Positions 24,823 to 33,409 of a DNA stretch of 64,000 nucleotides are shown here, piece by piece. The stretch spans positions 186,001 to 250,000 of the forward strand of contig NZ_MUNY01000042.1 of assembly GCF_002002735.1 (NCBI RefSeq), in the 5' to 3' direction. Positions within the stretch are counted from its first letter, which is position 1. Each line of letters starts with the position of its first letter. The position numbers and the translations under genes were made by a program. Below the pieces are notes generated by a model. It was not told the origin of the DNA and did not search any database. It saw nothing but the letters and a program-made list of their open reading frames with translations. This DNA comes from Algoriphagus sp. A40. GTDB taxonomy: Bacteria; Bacteroidota; Bacteroidia; Cytophagales; Cyclobacteriaceae.

Positions 24823-25305
24823 TTAAGCCTTTTGGCCTCTGAAGTTTTTGAAAAGGGTCGGAATTTCCTTTTTGAAGAAATCCAGGAAGCTTGAAAATTC
24901 CACTAGACAGGTTTTAAATTCAGTACAAGTAGATCCCTCCCGCACTTTAATCACGTCATCGATAAACTCCTTCATCTTGGTGATTTCAAGCATTTCTTTC
25001 TCCAGATCCTCACTCCAGTTTTTCATCTGGAGCCTAAAATATCTTTTCCGGTCGCCAGGTTTGGTATAATAGGTAATCCTGTCTTTTGCCTGAAGAAAAG
25101 TGAGTGCATTGCTCACGGCACTCTTGCTCACTCCGAGCATCTCAACAACCTCCTCAAAGGTTGCCTCTGCCTCTTTGTGCACCAGCAACAGTCCTATGAT
25201 TCGACCGACCAAGGGCTGCATGCCTTTATGCTCATGGAAGACTCCGATTCTTTCAATCAGTTCTTTCTGTTTTTCAGTTAGCATAATTTGTGGGTTTGCC
25301 TTCAT
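24823..25305 (-). CDS. MarR/GbsR-type winged-helix regulator of the efflux operon
   Basis: 160 aa from the ATG at 25305; the longer frame upstream reads through the operator. The DNA-binding domain is MQPLVGRIIGLLLVHKEAEATFEEVVEMLGVSKSAVSNALTFLQAKDRITYY followed by the wing KPGDRKRYFRL. Residues beyond 95 form helices for dimerisation. Two cysteines in STCTEFKTC are close enough to sense oxidation, but that is speculation. GbsR/MarR proteins usually repress a neighbouring transporter and are released by its substrates. Both its own leader and the tolC leader carry the same inverted repeat, so auto-repression and operon repression are likely. The gene sits first in the cluster, 72 nt before the tolC-like gene. 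Confidence 0.85.
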   Translation of the reverse strand: MKANPQIMLTEKQKELIERIGVFHEHKGMQPLVGRIIGLLLVHKEAEATFEEVVEMLGVSKSAVSNALTFLQAKDRITYYTKPGDRKRYFRLQMKNWSEDLEKEMLEITKMKEFIDDVIKVREGSTCTEFKTCLVEFSSFLDFFKKEIPTLFKNFRGQKA

Positions 25306-25330
25306 TAACGCAACAAAGATAACTTGGTTC

Positions 25331-25358
25331 AGTTGGTTCTCAAAAAAAAGAACCAACT
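25331..25358 (-). promoter_or_regulatory. Perfect operator-like inverted repeat before the efflux regulator
   Basis: AGTTGGTTCT (25331-25340) and AGAACCAACT (25349-25358) are exact reverse complements around an 8-nt spacer. It lies 26 nt before the regulator start. The half-site recurs with the same spacing at 24783-24810. A further AACTTGGTTC (25321-25330) directly adjoins the left arm. Best read as the binding site of the MarR/GbsR-type regulator. Confidence 0.65.
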
Positions 25359-25548
25359 TTTTGTTTTAAAATTTATTCCTGAATTATAAGGTAAAAAATA
25401 AAACACACTTAAATGCAAGATTCCCAGATTCTCGATCTTCATTGAAATTCAAAGAATCTGACAAAATTAAAATTGGAGGGTCTCGAACCAGTGTCGAGAA
25501 ATATTGCATTTTGGAGATATCTTCGCAGTCAATATCACCCAAACCTAC

Positions 25549-26484
25549 ATGTCTTCATCCTCCAAGTACCAAAAAATTCCGGGCCTTATTATGGCTATTT
25601 CATCCGCGGTTTTATGGGGGGTATCAGGCACCTGCGCACAATTTCTTTTTGAGCAGAAGGGATTTGATCCTGCCTGGCTCGTGTGTTGGCGAATGTTGAT
25701 TGCGGGTTTGATTTTGGTGGGATTTTCTCTTACCCGAAAAACAAAAGACACTTTCACAATTTGGAAAGATCCGATGGATGCCATGAAGTTGCTCTTGTTT
25801 GGAATACTGGGAATGGTCGCTGTCCAGTTTACGTATTTCTACAGCATTTCCCTTTCCAATGCCGCCACTGCCACGATTTTGCAATACATCGGACCTTTGT
25901 TGGTCGTGGCTTTTTATGCAATCAAGAATCGAAAATGGCCGATAATGGCTGAATATGCATCACTGACTTTAGCTTTAATCGGTATTTTTCTATTGGTGAC
26001 ACATGGATCATTTGATCAACTGGTCATCTCAGAAGGTGCTCTTTTCTGGGGCCTTTTGTCCGCATTAGCCTTGGCTTTTTATACCATCCAGCCTGTTGGA
26101 CTGCTCAGAAAATATTCCCCTGCCTCAATCACAGGTTGGGGCATGCTGGTAGGTGGATTAGCTTTTGCGTTAGTCAGTAAACCCTGGGAATTTCAGGGAA
26201 CTTGGGATTTTGAAGCAGGAGTTGCATTTACCTACATTGTCATATTAGGAAGTGTGGTTCCCTTTTATTTTTTCCTAAAATCGGTGACTATTATTGGAGC
26301 CACTACTGCTAGTTTATTGTGCAGTGTTGAACCTTTGGCGGCAGCAGGAGTAGCGGTGTTTTGGCTGGGAGTTTATTTCGGACCGATGGATTGGTTGGGC
26401 ACGATTTTCATTCTGATCACCATCGTCTTGCTTACCCTTAGCACCAAAGGGAAAGAAGTGAAGGCAACTTCCTTAACTTCCTGA
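25549..26484 (+). CDS. EamA family (drug/metabolite superfamily) transporter
   Basis: 311 aa from the ATG at 25549; an in-frame TTG 15 codons earlier adds a non-hydrophobic stretch and is less likely. Two EamA repeats of five TM helices each: the first begins IPGLIMAISSAVLWGVSGTCAQFLF, the second EGALFWGLLSALALAFYTI, with the conserved GVWTxxxxxxL-type pattern seen as ATILQYIGPLLVV and ASLLCSVEPLAAAGVAVFWLG. Such carriers exchange metabolites, often amino acids or their by-products. The gene is on the plus strand between two minus-strand units; its last 12 nt overlap the end of the metallophosphoesterase gene tail to tail. Substrate unknown. Confidence 0.88.
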   Translation: MSSSSKYQKIPGLIMAISSAVLWGVSGTCAQFLFEQKGFDPAWLVCWRMLIAGLILVGFSLTRKTKDTFTIWKDPMDAMKLLLFGILGMVAVQFTYFYSISLSNAATATILQYIGPLLVVAFYAIKNRKWPIMAEYASLTLALIGIFLLVTHGSFDQLVISEGALFWGLLSALALAFYTIQPVGLLRKYSPASITGWGMLVGGLAFALVSKPWEFQGTWDFEAGVAFTYIVILGSVVPFYFFLKSVTIIGATTASLLCSVEPLAAAGVAVFWLGVYFGPMDWLGTIFILITIVLLTLSTKGKEVKATSLTS

Positions 26485-27456
26485 AACAACTATTTTTCTA
26501 CTTCCGATTTCAGGCCGAAGGTTTTCCTTTTGCTCACTTTCGCTCAGAATCGAATAGCCCAACTCCTGGGGAGAAGATCCAATCCATTGAGTTTTTCTGC
26601 CTTCGATAAAAATTTTCTTTGAGTTTGGATCAATACTCAAAACTGCAAAAAGCGGTTCAAAATAAGGGCAGGTGAATTTCAGGGAAGGAAATTTATTATG
26701 GACTTCTGAGGGTAGACTTTCATGGGAAAGCTTTTCCCCTACCCAATAATAGGATGCTGAGTTGATATGCACATAATTTACCCCTCCGACAAAAATTTGC
26801 TGGTCGACATGTGTATGGCCATTGATTGCCAATAGAATTTTTGAGGAAAAACGGCTCAATATCTTTTGGATCTCTTGGGGATTATCGATGGTATAAATTC
26901 CGGCAATTGGCTGATGGGAGACAATCAAAACAGGTTTCTCAGCCTTCTCAAGTTGATCGATCAGCCAAGCTTGTTGGACAGGGCCAATGTAGGAGGCATA
27001 ACCACCCTTGTTTTTGGAAGATCCGGGATCATTTCCGTCAAGAACTATCATCAGAATCGATCCCAGCTCAATGGAATAATATAAATCCTTCATTCCAAAG
27101 GCCTTGGCCACTTGTTCCCTAGTAAAACCTCCGTCCATATCGTGATTTCCCAATACGTGGAATGCTTTCGGATGGGAAGCATTATAAGCCTGAATAACCT
27201 TTAAATTTTCCGTTTTGGGAATGGCAAAATCACCCATTTGGACCAAAGCATCGGGATTTTCCCCTGCCATGCTTTCCAAAAAAGTGCGGAGCCTGGTCTC
27301 ACTGTCATGGATGATATCGACATGCAAATCTGAGATCAACCCTATTTTAAGCTTTTGATTTGAGGTAAAAAGTCGAACTGTGGGCTCCGGAATGGATAAA
27401 CCCAACAATGAAAAGGAACTTGTTTTGAGAAAATCTCTTCTGGAAAAGTGAGCCAC
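26473..27456 (-). CDS. Exported calcineurin-like metallophosphoesterase
   Basis: 327 aa. The N-terminal SRRDFLKTSSFSLLGL is a twin-arginine-type leader, so it is folded before export. Dimetal ligands appear in order: D43xH45 in ISDLH, GD at 75-76, GNHD at 103-106, a His in VSHQP, and NGHTH. This set identifies the calcineurin-like phosphoesterase fold. Substrates in the family range from nucleotides to phosphodiesters and lipids, and none can be picked. The gene follows the CheY-like gene by about 33 nt on the same strand but no functional link is seen. Confidence 0.9.
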   Translation of the reverse strand: MAHFSRRDFLKTSSFSLLGLSIPEPTVRLFTSNQKLKIGLISDLHVDIIHDSETRLRTFLESMAGENPDALVQMGDFAIPKTENLKVIQAYNASHPKAFHVLGNHDMDGGFTREQVAKAFGMKDLYYSIELGSILMIVLDGNDPGSSKNKGGYASYIGPVQQAWLIDQLEKAEKPVLIVSHQPIAGIYTIDNPQEIQKILSRFSSKILLAINGHTHVDQQIFVGGVNYVHINSASYYWVGEKLSHESLPSEVHNKFPSLKFTCPYFEPLFAVLSIDPNSKKIFIEGRKTQWIGSSPQELGYSILSESEQKENLRPEIGSRKIVVSGS

Positions 27457-27489
27457 GAATCAATACAGGGTTTCGGATGAAGCGATAAT

Positions 27490-27906
27490 TTACTCCGCCA
27501 AGGTACTGCAAAACCGGTCGAAAACCTGTACAAATTCGAGGTACTGGTCTGCCTCAGAAGGCTTGACAATATAACAACTAGCCTGCTCTTGGTAGCTTGT
27601 CAAAATATCGTCCTGTGTAGATGATGTGGTAAGCATGATGACCGGTATCTCACGGGTCAGGATATTGGACTTGATTTCCTGAAGTACTTGATGACCGGAT
27701 TTGAGAGGCAGATTGATATCCAGAAAGACCAGGTCTGGTCGTTTGCTGTTTTTAAATTCTCCTCGTTGGAAAAGAAAATCAACCCCGTCTTTTCCATTGG
27801 TGACGACTTCGATATCGACAACATATTTACTTTCCTCAAGTGCTTCAGAAGTCAAAAGCACATCCCCTGGGTTGTCCTCAATCATCAAAATTTTTAATCT
27901 CTTCAT
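27490..27906 (-). CDS. Single-domain response regulator (CheY/Rcp1-like)
   Basis: 138 aa from the ATG at 27906; twelve or more extra codons upstream have no homology. One receiver domain: acidic pair ED at 10-11 (LMIEDNPGD), phospho-acceptor D63 (LVFLDINLP), T/S switch in MLTTS, and the Lys in CYIVKPS. The NPGD and LPLKSGHQVL words are typical of the Rcp1-like group found with hybrid or phytochrome kinases. There is no output domain, so it acts on a partner protein. It lies 91 nt downstream of the LytTR regulator on the same strand and may belong to the same pathway as the histidine kinase at 28923. Confidence 0.9.
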   Translation of the reverse strand: MKRLKILMIEDNPGDVLLTSEALEESKYVVDIEVVTNGKDGVDFLFQRGEFKNSKRPDLVFLDINLPLKSGHQVLQEIKSNILTREIPVIMLTTSSTQDDILTSYQEQASCYIVKPSEADQYLEFVQVFDRFCSTLAE

Positions 27907-27997
27907 TTGGACATGTTTAAACAACAAGATGCATTCTAGCTCAGACAAAAATAATTCTTTCTCGATTCCTAATCCTTCTTAGGCTTGCCTCTCCCGT

Positions 27998-28699
27998 TTA
28001 GACGTTTAATTTTTCCATTAATTCCTTGTACAGTCCGCGTCGGATCGGAATACCAGTATCTCCAAGATTTACTTTTTTAGCATTGAAAGAAATAATAAAA
28101 GCAATATTTACCAAAAAGGATTTGTGGACTCTCAAAAACTTATCCTGGGGAAGTTTCTCTTCAAAACTTTTCAAGATATCCCTTACCAGGTAGGATTTGG
28201 CTTTGGTATAAACTTTAGTATAGAGGCCGTCGGCTTTAAGATAAGCAATCTCTGAAAAGGGAACGGGCACCAAATAACCTTTGTCCATGATTTTCAGGGA
28301 TCCTTTTGATTTTTTCTCTTTTCCGGACTTTTCTTCATGACGTTTCAAACCAAAGAAAACCGCGGTTTTAAGACTGTCCAGCGTAAACGGCTTGAGTAAA
28401 TACCCTTCGTGAATGTCAGAGGAAATTCGCTCAAGATATTCTGTCCCCGAATATGCCGTACTGAATACTATTGGAAGATTATACTTTTCACGGATTTTAT
28501 AGGCCAGATCGATTCCGTCCAAATCACCGTGAATCAAAATATCCATTAGCACAAGGTCTACTTCATTTTCCTCCAAAAACTCCAATGCACTTTTGGCATT
28601 GTCAACCACAGAGGCGACTTTGTAGTCCAGGTTGGAAAGGATTTCACTGATATTATTAGCCAATTCTACCTCGTCTTCGACGATCAGGATTTTTTTCAT
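27998..28699 (-). CDS. LytTR-type response regulator
   Basis: 233 aa. Receiver domain 1-120: acidic pocket VEDE at 7-10, phospho-acceptor D53 in LVLMDILIHGDLDG, Thr in FSTAYS and Lys in GYLLKPF. After a lysine-rich linker comes a LytTR DNA-binding domain (about 140-232): LVPVPFSEIAYLKADGLYTKVYT, YLVRDILKSFEEKLPQDKFLRVHKSFLVN. LytTR proteins bind paired imperfect direct repeats near promoters. It is divergent from the PAS histidine kinase at 28923 across a 223-bp spacer, which makes that kinase the natural partner, though most LytTR regulators pair with a different, LytS-type kinase. Confidence 0.93.
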   Translation of the reverse strand: MKKILIVEDEVELANNISEILSNLDYKVASVVDNAKSALEFLEENEVDLVLMDILIHGDLDGIDLAYKIREKYNLPIVFSTAYSGTEYLERISSDIHEGYLLKPFTLDSLKTAVFFGLKRHEEKSGKEKKSKGSLKIMDKGYLVPVPFSEIAYLKADGLYTKVYTKAKSYLVRDILKSFEEKLPQDKFLRVHKSFLVNIAFIISFNAKKVNLGDTGIPIRRGLYKELMEKLNV

Positions 28700-28764
28700 G
28701 AATTCAATTTATAAAACTATACCCATACTATTCCCCGAATTACTATCCATTGATCTACCATTGC

Positions 28765-28850
28765 CGACTAGCTGCAACAAAATGTAAATGTACTGGAACA
28801 GTGAAACTTTGATAGTCGCCCTACCCTCTATAAATTTCGACTAGATGCAA
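28765..28850. promoter_or_regulatory. Direct repeat in the LytTR/kinase divergent spacer
   Basis: CGACTAGCTGCAA (28765-28777) recurs as CGACTAGATGCAA (28838-28850), one mismatch in 13, same orientation, 73 bp apart. The spacer separates the two divergent signalling genes. LytTR regulators bind direct repeats, but usually closer together, so either two separate sites or a non-specific repeat is possible. Confidence 0.35.
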
Positions 28851-28922
28851 TACAAGGGCCTCAATTGTAGGCTCAATCTATCAAAAGTCTTGATCTCGCT
28901 TATTAATTGATTAAATATTACA

Positions 28923-30059
28923 TTGTTATCAAACGCCTTGACCATCGCAGACCAGGATTCTTTTCGGCCTCCACTTCCCTCCGGTTTTTCGGAGGAAGAA
29001 ATCTTCCAGTTGTTTATCAATCAATCGGAAGACATTCTGGTATTGACTAATGCCGCAATGGAAATTGATTACATATCCCAATCCCTGGAAAAGCATTTTG
29101 AATTTTCAATTGCCGATTCAATAGGCAAAAGAATCGACCAGGTATTGGAAAATTTCCCTCCACTTCCTCTGATGAAGACGGATCAAAAAATGGTCATTCC
29201 TGTGGTAACTCCATTTTCCAAAAGAAAATTTCTTCTGGAATTCCAATTCAAACCTCTTTATAATTCCAATGGCAAAATCCAGGCAGTTTTTGCCATTGGG
29301 CGCAACGTGACTGACAGGGAGATTTCCCTGAAAAAATTCAAGGATACCGCCTTCAAAGAAAAGGAGCTCAATCAGCTAAAATCCCGCTTTGTCTCGATGG
29401 CATCACACGAATTCAGAACACCCCTTGCCACGATTTTGAGCAGTGCTATGCTGATCGAATTGCTTTTGCAAAAGGAGTTTGGACCAGATATAAAAGCCAG
29501 GATCATCAACCACGTGGAAAAAATTGTAACTCAAACCAACAGATTGACTGAAATCACCAGTGATGTTCTTTTACTTGAAAGGAGTATCCAACATGAAATG
29601 AAGATTCAGGTAAAGAAAATTCCGATCTCGAAGTATGTCAAAGACCTGGTGGAAATAATCAACCAGGAAAATATGGAACGCAGGATAGTGAAATATTTTG
29701 GACCGGATATCGATAAAATTGTCCAAACCGATCCAAGTTTGCTGAATCATATCCTTCGAAATCTAATTCTGAATGCCTTGAAATATTCTGAGGGAGCGAT
29801 GGAGCCCGAGGTTCACCTGCAATTCCAGGCAGGATTTTTCGAAATCAAAATCAAGGATTACGGGCTGGGTATCCCGAAAGAAGAACAAGAACATATTTTT
29901 GGGTCATTTTACCGAGCCAAAAACGTAGGGAATATCAAGGGAACCGGCCTGGGACTCAATATCGTCAAGGAACTAACAAAAAAATTAAACGGGGAAATCT
30001 GGTTTACCAGCAAATTGGGAATGGGATCTGAATTTTATGTTTCTTTTCCGTTTCGCTAA
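28923..30059 (+). CDS. PAS-domain sensor histidine kinase
   Basis: 378 aa, soluble (no TM helix). The start is a TTG at 28923; the next ATG (29058) would cut into the PAS domain, so the TTG is preferred. PAS domain about 25-135 (EIFQLFINQSEDILVLTNAA...VFAIGRNVTDREI). Dimerisation helix with the phospho-acceptor H162 (SHEFRTPLATILSSAML). HATPase: N-box LLNHILRNLILNALKYS, G1 DYGLGIP, G2 GTGLGLNIV. It autophosphorylates in response to a cytoplasmic signal and should donate to the LytTR regulator, the CheY-like protein, or both. Divergent from the LytTR gene. Its last 12 bases run up to the convergent NeuD-like gene without an obvious terminator. Confidence 0.9.
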   Translation: MLSNALTIADQDSFRPPLPSGFSEEEIFQLFINQSEDILVLTNAAMEIDYISQSLEKHFEFSIADSIGKRIDQVLENFPPLPLMKTDQKMVIPVVTPFSKRKFLLEFQFKPLYNSNGKIQAVFAIGRNVTDREISLKKFKDTAFKEKELNQLKSRFVSMASHEFRTPLATILSSAMLIELLLQKEFGPDIKARIINHVEKIVTQTNRLTEITSDVLLLERSIQHEMKIQVKKIPISKYVKDLVEIINQENMERRIVKYFGPDIDKIVQTDPSLLNHILRNLILNALKYSEGAMEPEVHLQFQAGFFEIKIKDYGLGIPKEEQEHIFGSFYRAKNVGNIKGTGLGLNIVKELTKKLNGEIWFTSKLGMGSEFYVSFPFR

Positions 30060-30070
30060 ACTTTTTAGCT

Positions 30071-30670
30071 CTATTTAATCTTTGAATCGGAAAGCATGTC
30101 TTCGATAATATGGATTCCGGGGGAAATTCTCGCTTCCCTGCCAATCCTTACTCCCTGAGAAATAACTGCTTCTTTTCCGATGACACTTTCTTCCTCCAAA
30201 TAGCTATACCCTCCAAATCTTACTGACTCTTCCAGGTAGCAATAGTTACTGATCACTGTCTCATGTCCTATGGAACAATTCCTGCTGATGGTATTGAAAT
30301 CACCTATCAAAGTACCGAAATTGATCAGGCTTCCATCCAAAATGAGATTCCCTTTTCCAAAAATACAATCTTTTGAAACCCAGGCATTACTGGAAAACAA
30401 ATTGGGGAAATCAAGGGAGGGATGATAAAACAGTCTCCGAACCACATCGACCTTTTCATTTGGACTTTGAACTGCCAATACCATGGCAATTTTTTCCATT
30501 TCCATCACTGATTCAATGGTTCCCAACACCGGCAAGCCACTTAGCATTTTGCCCTGAAGTTTGGGATTGTCATCCACAAAACCAATCAATTCATGGCGCA
30601 AACGGAATTCTGGATAAGTTTCCACCAGGTATTCTCCTAATTTATTTGCCCCGGCTATGATCAGTTTCAT
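30071..30670 (-). CDS. NeuD/PglD-type sugar O- or N-acyltransferase (left-handed beta-helix)
   Basis: 199 aa from the ATG at 30670; the longer frame adds a non-homologous hydrophobic stretch. An N-terminal Rossmann-like domain binds the sugar nucleotide: LIIAGANKLGEYLVETYP, ELIGFVDDNPKLQGKMLSGLPVLG. From about 105 on, hexapeptide repeats (FGKGNLILDGSLINFGTLIGDFNTISRNCSIGHETVISNYC) form the trimeric acetyl-CoA-dependent domain. The motif SIGH holds the usual catalytic His. Members acetylate amino-sugars for surface glycans. It ends tail to tail near the histidine kinase and starts 120 nt after the ABC exporter. The exact sugar is not predictable. Confidence 0.82.
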   Translation of the reverse strand: MKLIIAGANKLGEYLVETYPEFRLRHELIGFVDDNPKLQGKMLSGLPVLGTIESVMEMEKIAMVLAVQSPNEKVDVVRRLFYHPSLDFPNLFSSNAWVSKDCIFGKGNLILDGSLINFGTLIGDFNTISRNCSIGHETVISNYCYLEESVRFGGYSYLEEESVIGKEAVISQGVRIGREARISPGIHIIEDMLSDSKIK

Positions 30671-30790
30671 GTAAAGATTGGATTGGATCCTATCAACCCT
30701 TTGAGAAATTAGCAAACTAATTTTAAAATATATCCAAAACGGCAAATTATTTTAAAAAACAGGAAACAAGGTTGCGAGAAGTTTAAGCTG

Positions 30791-32536
30791 TTAAATCCTT
30801 GCCTGATAAGTATATAACTGATAGTATCTGCCCTGAAGCGCAATGAGTTCATCATGGACACCTCGCTCCACAATAGCACCCTGCTCAATCACCAGTATCT
30901 GATCGGCCTGCCTAATGGTACTCAATCTGTGTGCGATAACAAAAGTGGTTCTACCTTTCATCAATTCTTTCAAACTCGCCTGGATAAAGGCTTCTGATTC
31001 AGTATCAAGATTAGAGGTAGCTTCGTCCAAAATCAGAATTCTGGGATCGGCCAACAAGGCTCTTGCGATGGCAATCCGTTGCCGTTGACCTCCGGATAGT
31101 TTTACACCCCGCTCACCAATCAGCGTATCCAAGCCCTTTTCAAATCTTTCCGAAAATTCCCGGACATGGGCTGCCCGGACAGCATTTTGAATTTGTGATT
31201 CGGTAGCTTCCGGTCTCGGAAAGATGATATTCTCCCGGATCGTACCTTCAAACAGAAAATCATCCTGTAAGACTACCCCAAGCTGAGAACGGAATGATTC
31301 CAAAGTCACTGTCTGAAGATCTTTGCCATCAAGCAGGATCTGGCCTGAATCGGGATTCAAAAATGAAGCCGCCAATCCAGCGATAGTTGTTTTGCCTGAA
31401 CCTGAAGTCCCTACCAATGCAGTGACCGAACCTTCTGGAGCTTTGAAACTGATTCCTTTTACTACTTCCTTGCCTGATTCATAGGCAAAAGAAACGTCCC
31501 GAAACTCCACCTCCCCAGCGATTTTCCCAAGTGTTACGGTTCGCTTTCGATCGTCTGCCTCGAGAGGAGTGTTCATGATTTCCTCTGTTCGATCCAGACC
31601 GGCAAACGCCTCAGTCAACTGGCTGCCGATATTGGACATCTGCACTATCGGTGCGATCATAAATCCCAGGTAAAGGGTAAAAGCAAGGAAATCCCCAAAT
31701 GTCATTTGTCCTTCCATGATCATGTATCCTCCGATACCCATAATTCCGGCTGAGGCCAATCCCAACAAAAGTGCTCCTGCTGAAGTCACAAAACTGGTGG
31801 CAGTGAGACTCGCTTTCACATTGAGAAACAACTCTTCCACCCCTTTTTCAAAGGTTTTTATTTCTTGGTTTTCCGCATTGAAGCCTTTGATGACCCGGAT
31901 TCCGCCCAGGGTTTCGGTCAGCCTTCCGGTGACTTGAGCGTTGATTTTCCCCCTTTCTCTAAAAATCGGGCGGATTTTGGCAAAGGCCTTTAAGGATACC
32001 AACCCAAAAACCAAAACCGGCAAAAGGACATAAAGCGTCATCATCGGACTGATCGAAATCAGTAAGGCCAGTGAGATAACTGCCGTCAAGACCCCACCGA
32101 CCATTTGGGCAAAACCGGTTCCCACCAAGTTCCTGACTCCTTCCACATCGGTCATGATCCGTGAAACCAACTCTCCTGTTTTGGCATTGTCAAAGTAACG
32201 GATGGGGAGTTTGATGATATGTTTTTGAACCTGAGATCGGAGCTTGGCTATCAAGTGCTGCGCCTCCACGCTTAGGATCTGGGTCAAAGAATAGGAGGTG
32301 ACAGATTGGATCACAATTGATACCACCACAGCAAAAATGAGCCATTTCAGCATATCTATGTCATTGCTGGGAATCACGTCATCTATTAAGTATTTGCTGG
32401 CACCGGGCAAAACCAAGCCAGCAAGCCTGCTGATGATGATTAAAAAAAGACCTAAAAAAAGGTGCTTTCTTCGGGGCCAAATGATGGACTTGAAGACTTG
32501 ACCCATTGTGACCTTACGCTCTGTTGTTTTTGCCAT
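30791..32536 (-). CDS. ABC exporter, fused permease-ATPase (MsbA/LmrA-like)
   Basis: 581 aa, the size of a half-transporter that works as a homodimer. Six TM helices in 20-310 (RKHLFLGLFLIIISRLAGL onward). ATPase: Walker A GTSGSGKT at 376-383, Q-loop in VVLQDDFLF, signature LSGGQ at 480-484, Walker B LILDEAT ending at 507, and the switch His in IAHRLST. MsbA-like proteins flip lipid A core or other lipids across the inner membrane, while relatives export drugs. It is downstream of terC on the same strand, separated by a hairpin. The nearby NeuD-like gene fits a surface-glycan or lipid context. Confidence 0.92.
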   Translation of the reverse strand: MAKTTERKVTMGQVFKSIIWPRRKHLFLGLFLIIISRLAGLVLPGASKYLIDDVIPSNDIDMLKWLIFAVVVSIVIQSVTSYSLTQILSVEAQHLIAKLRSQVQKHIIKLPIRYFDNAKTGELVSRIMTDVEGVRNLVGTGFAQMVGGVLTAVISLALLISISPMMTLYVLLPVLVFGLVSLKAFAKIRPIFRERGKINAQVTGRLTETLGGIRVIKGFNAENQEIKTFEKGVEELFLNVKASLTATSFVTSAGALLLGLASAGIMGIGGYMIMEGQMTFGDFLAFTLYLGFMIAPIVQMSNIGSQLTEAFAGLDRTEEIMNTPLEADDRKRTVTLGKIAGEVEFRDVSFAYESGKEVVKGISFKAPEGSVTALVGTSGSGKTTIAGLAASFLNPDSGQILLDGKDLQTVTLESFRSQLGVVLQDDFLFEGTIRENIIFPRPEATESQIQNAVRAAHVREFSERFEKGLDTLIGERGVKLSGGQRQRIAIARALLADPRILILDEATSNLDTESEAFIQASLKELMKGRTTFVIAHRLSTIRQADQILVIEQGAIVERGVHDELIALQGRYYQLYTYQARI

Positions 32537-32558
32537 AATTGTATTAGCTGAAATGAGA

Positions 32559-32582
32559 AACCCCGGAATCTCTTCCGGGGTT
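32559..32582 (-). terminator. Hairpin between terC and the ABC exporter (weak terminator or processing stem)
   Basis: A perfect 10-bp stem AACCCCGGAA / TTCCGGGGTT with a 4-nt loop. On the minus strand it is not followed by a strong U-run, so termination would be partial; a role in lowering read-through into the exporter gene or in RNA stability is possible. Confidence 0.5.
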
Positions 32583-32587
32583 CATTT

Positions 32588-33334
32588 TTACTTTTCTTCG
32601 GTCATCCTTGGTCTCAGTTTGACAGGTTTACCTGCTTTTCCTTTCATTCTCAAATTGACCATTTCCACTGCAAGTGAGAAGAATACAGCAAAATAGATGT
32701 AGCCTTTTGGCACTTCAAAATGAAATCCCTCCAACAAAAGCATGAAGCCAATGAGAATCAGGAATGACAAAGCAAGAATCTGCAAAGTCGGGTGTTTGTT
32801 GATAAAAGAGCTGATTCGGCCAGCAAATGTCATCATAACCCCGAGTGAAATGATGACTGCAATAATCATGATACTTACATGCTCCACCAATCCGACTGCA
32901 GTCAGGATCGAATCAAAGGAGAAAATGATGTCAAGAAAAACAATCTGTATCAAAACTGAACGTAGGGTTTTTCCGGCACTAACCTTAATCTCCTCAGGTT
33001 CTCCCTCCATTTTATGGTGAATTTCCATGGTGGATTTAAAAAGAAGGAAAAGTCCCCCAACTAACAAGATCAAATCCCTTCCGCTGAAATCATGGCCGGC
33101 AATATTGAACAGAGGTTGGGTGAATTTGACGATATAGGAGATCCCCAAGAGCAACCCGATTCTGAAGAAAAGGGCCAAAGTCAATCCCAAATTCCTGGCC
33201 TTGGCTTGTTGCTCAATAGGCAACTTGTTGGAAACAATAGAAATAAAGATGATGTTGTCCACTCCGAGAACAATCTCAAGAAAGGTGAGAGTGAGTAAAG
33301 CGATCCAGGTATCGGTTTGCAGAAAGATTTCCAT
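32588..33334 (-). CDS. TerC family integral membrane protein
   Basis: 248 aa with seven or eight TM helices. TerC signatures are visible: WIALLTLTFLEIVLGVDNIIFISIVSNKLP (the conserved acidic residues in a TM helix with DNII) and LIQIVFLDIIFSFDSILTAVGLV (second acidic helix, FSFDSILTA). These charged membrane residues are thought to bind metal; the family is linked to tellurite resistance and, in other bacteria, manganese export during membrane-protein metalation. The C terminus is basic and cytoplasmic. It is followed by a hairpin and the ABC exporter. Confidence 0.9.
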   Translation of the reverse strand: MEIFLQTDTWIALLTLTFLEIVLGVDNIIFISIVSNKLPIEQQAKARNLGLTLALFFRIGLLLGISYIVKFTQPLFNIAGHDFSGRDLILLVGGLFLLFKSTMEIHHKMEGEPEEIKVSAGKTLRSVLIQIVFLDIIFSFDSILTAVGLVEHVSIMIIAVIISLGVMMTFAGRISSFINKHPTLQILALSFLILIGFMLLLEGFHFEVPKGYIYFAVFFSLAVEMVNLRMKGKAGKPVKLRPRMTEEK

Positions 33335-33354
33335 TGGTGATTTTATGTTGGGCT

Positions 33355-33388
33355 AAAAAAAAAGCCTGTCAAAAATAGGACAGGCTTT
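33355..33388 (-). terminator. Rho-independent terminator after the DUF1573 gene
   Basis: Stem AAAGCCTGTC (33361-33370) with GACAGGCTTT (33379-33388), 8-nt loop. On the minus strand it is followed by eight or more U (plus-strand A-run to 33355). It starts 22 nt after the 132-aa gene's stop. Confidence 0.88.
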
Positions 33389-33409
33389 AGGATTTTTAAA
33401 CTAATCGAA

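Noticed and set aside
25470-25510. tRNA-like TCGAACC word before the EamA gene
   Set aside because: No acceptor stem, anticodon arm or CCA context can be built around it.
32559-32582. Treating the terC/exporter hairpin as a riboswitch
   Set aside because: Only a single simple stem without conserved side elements; at most a weak terminator.
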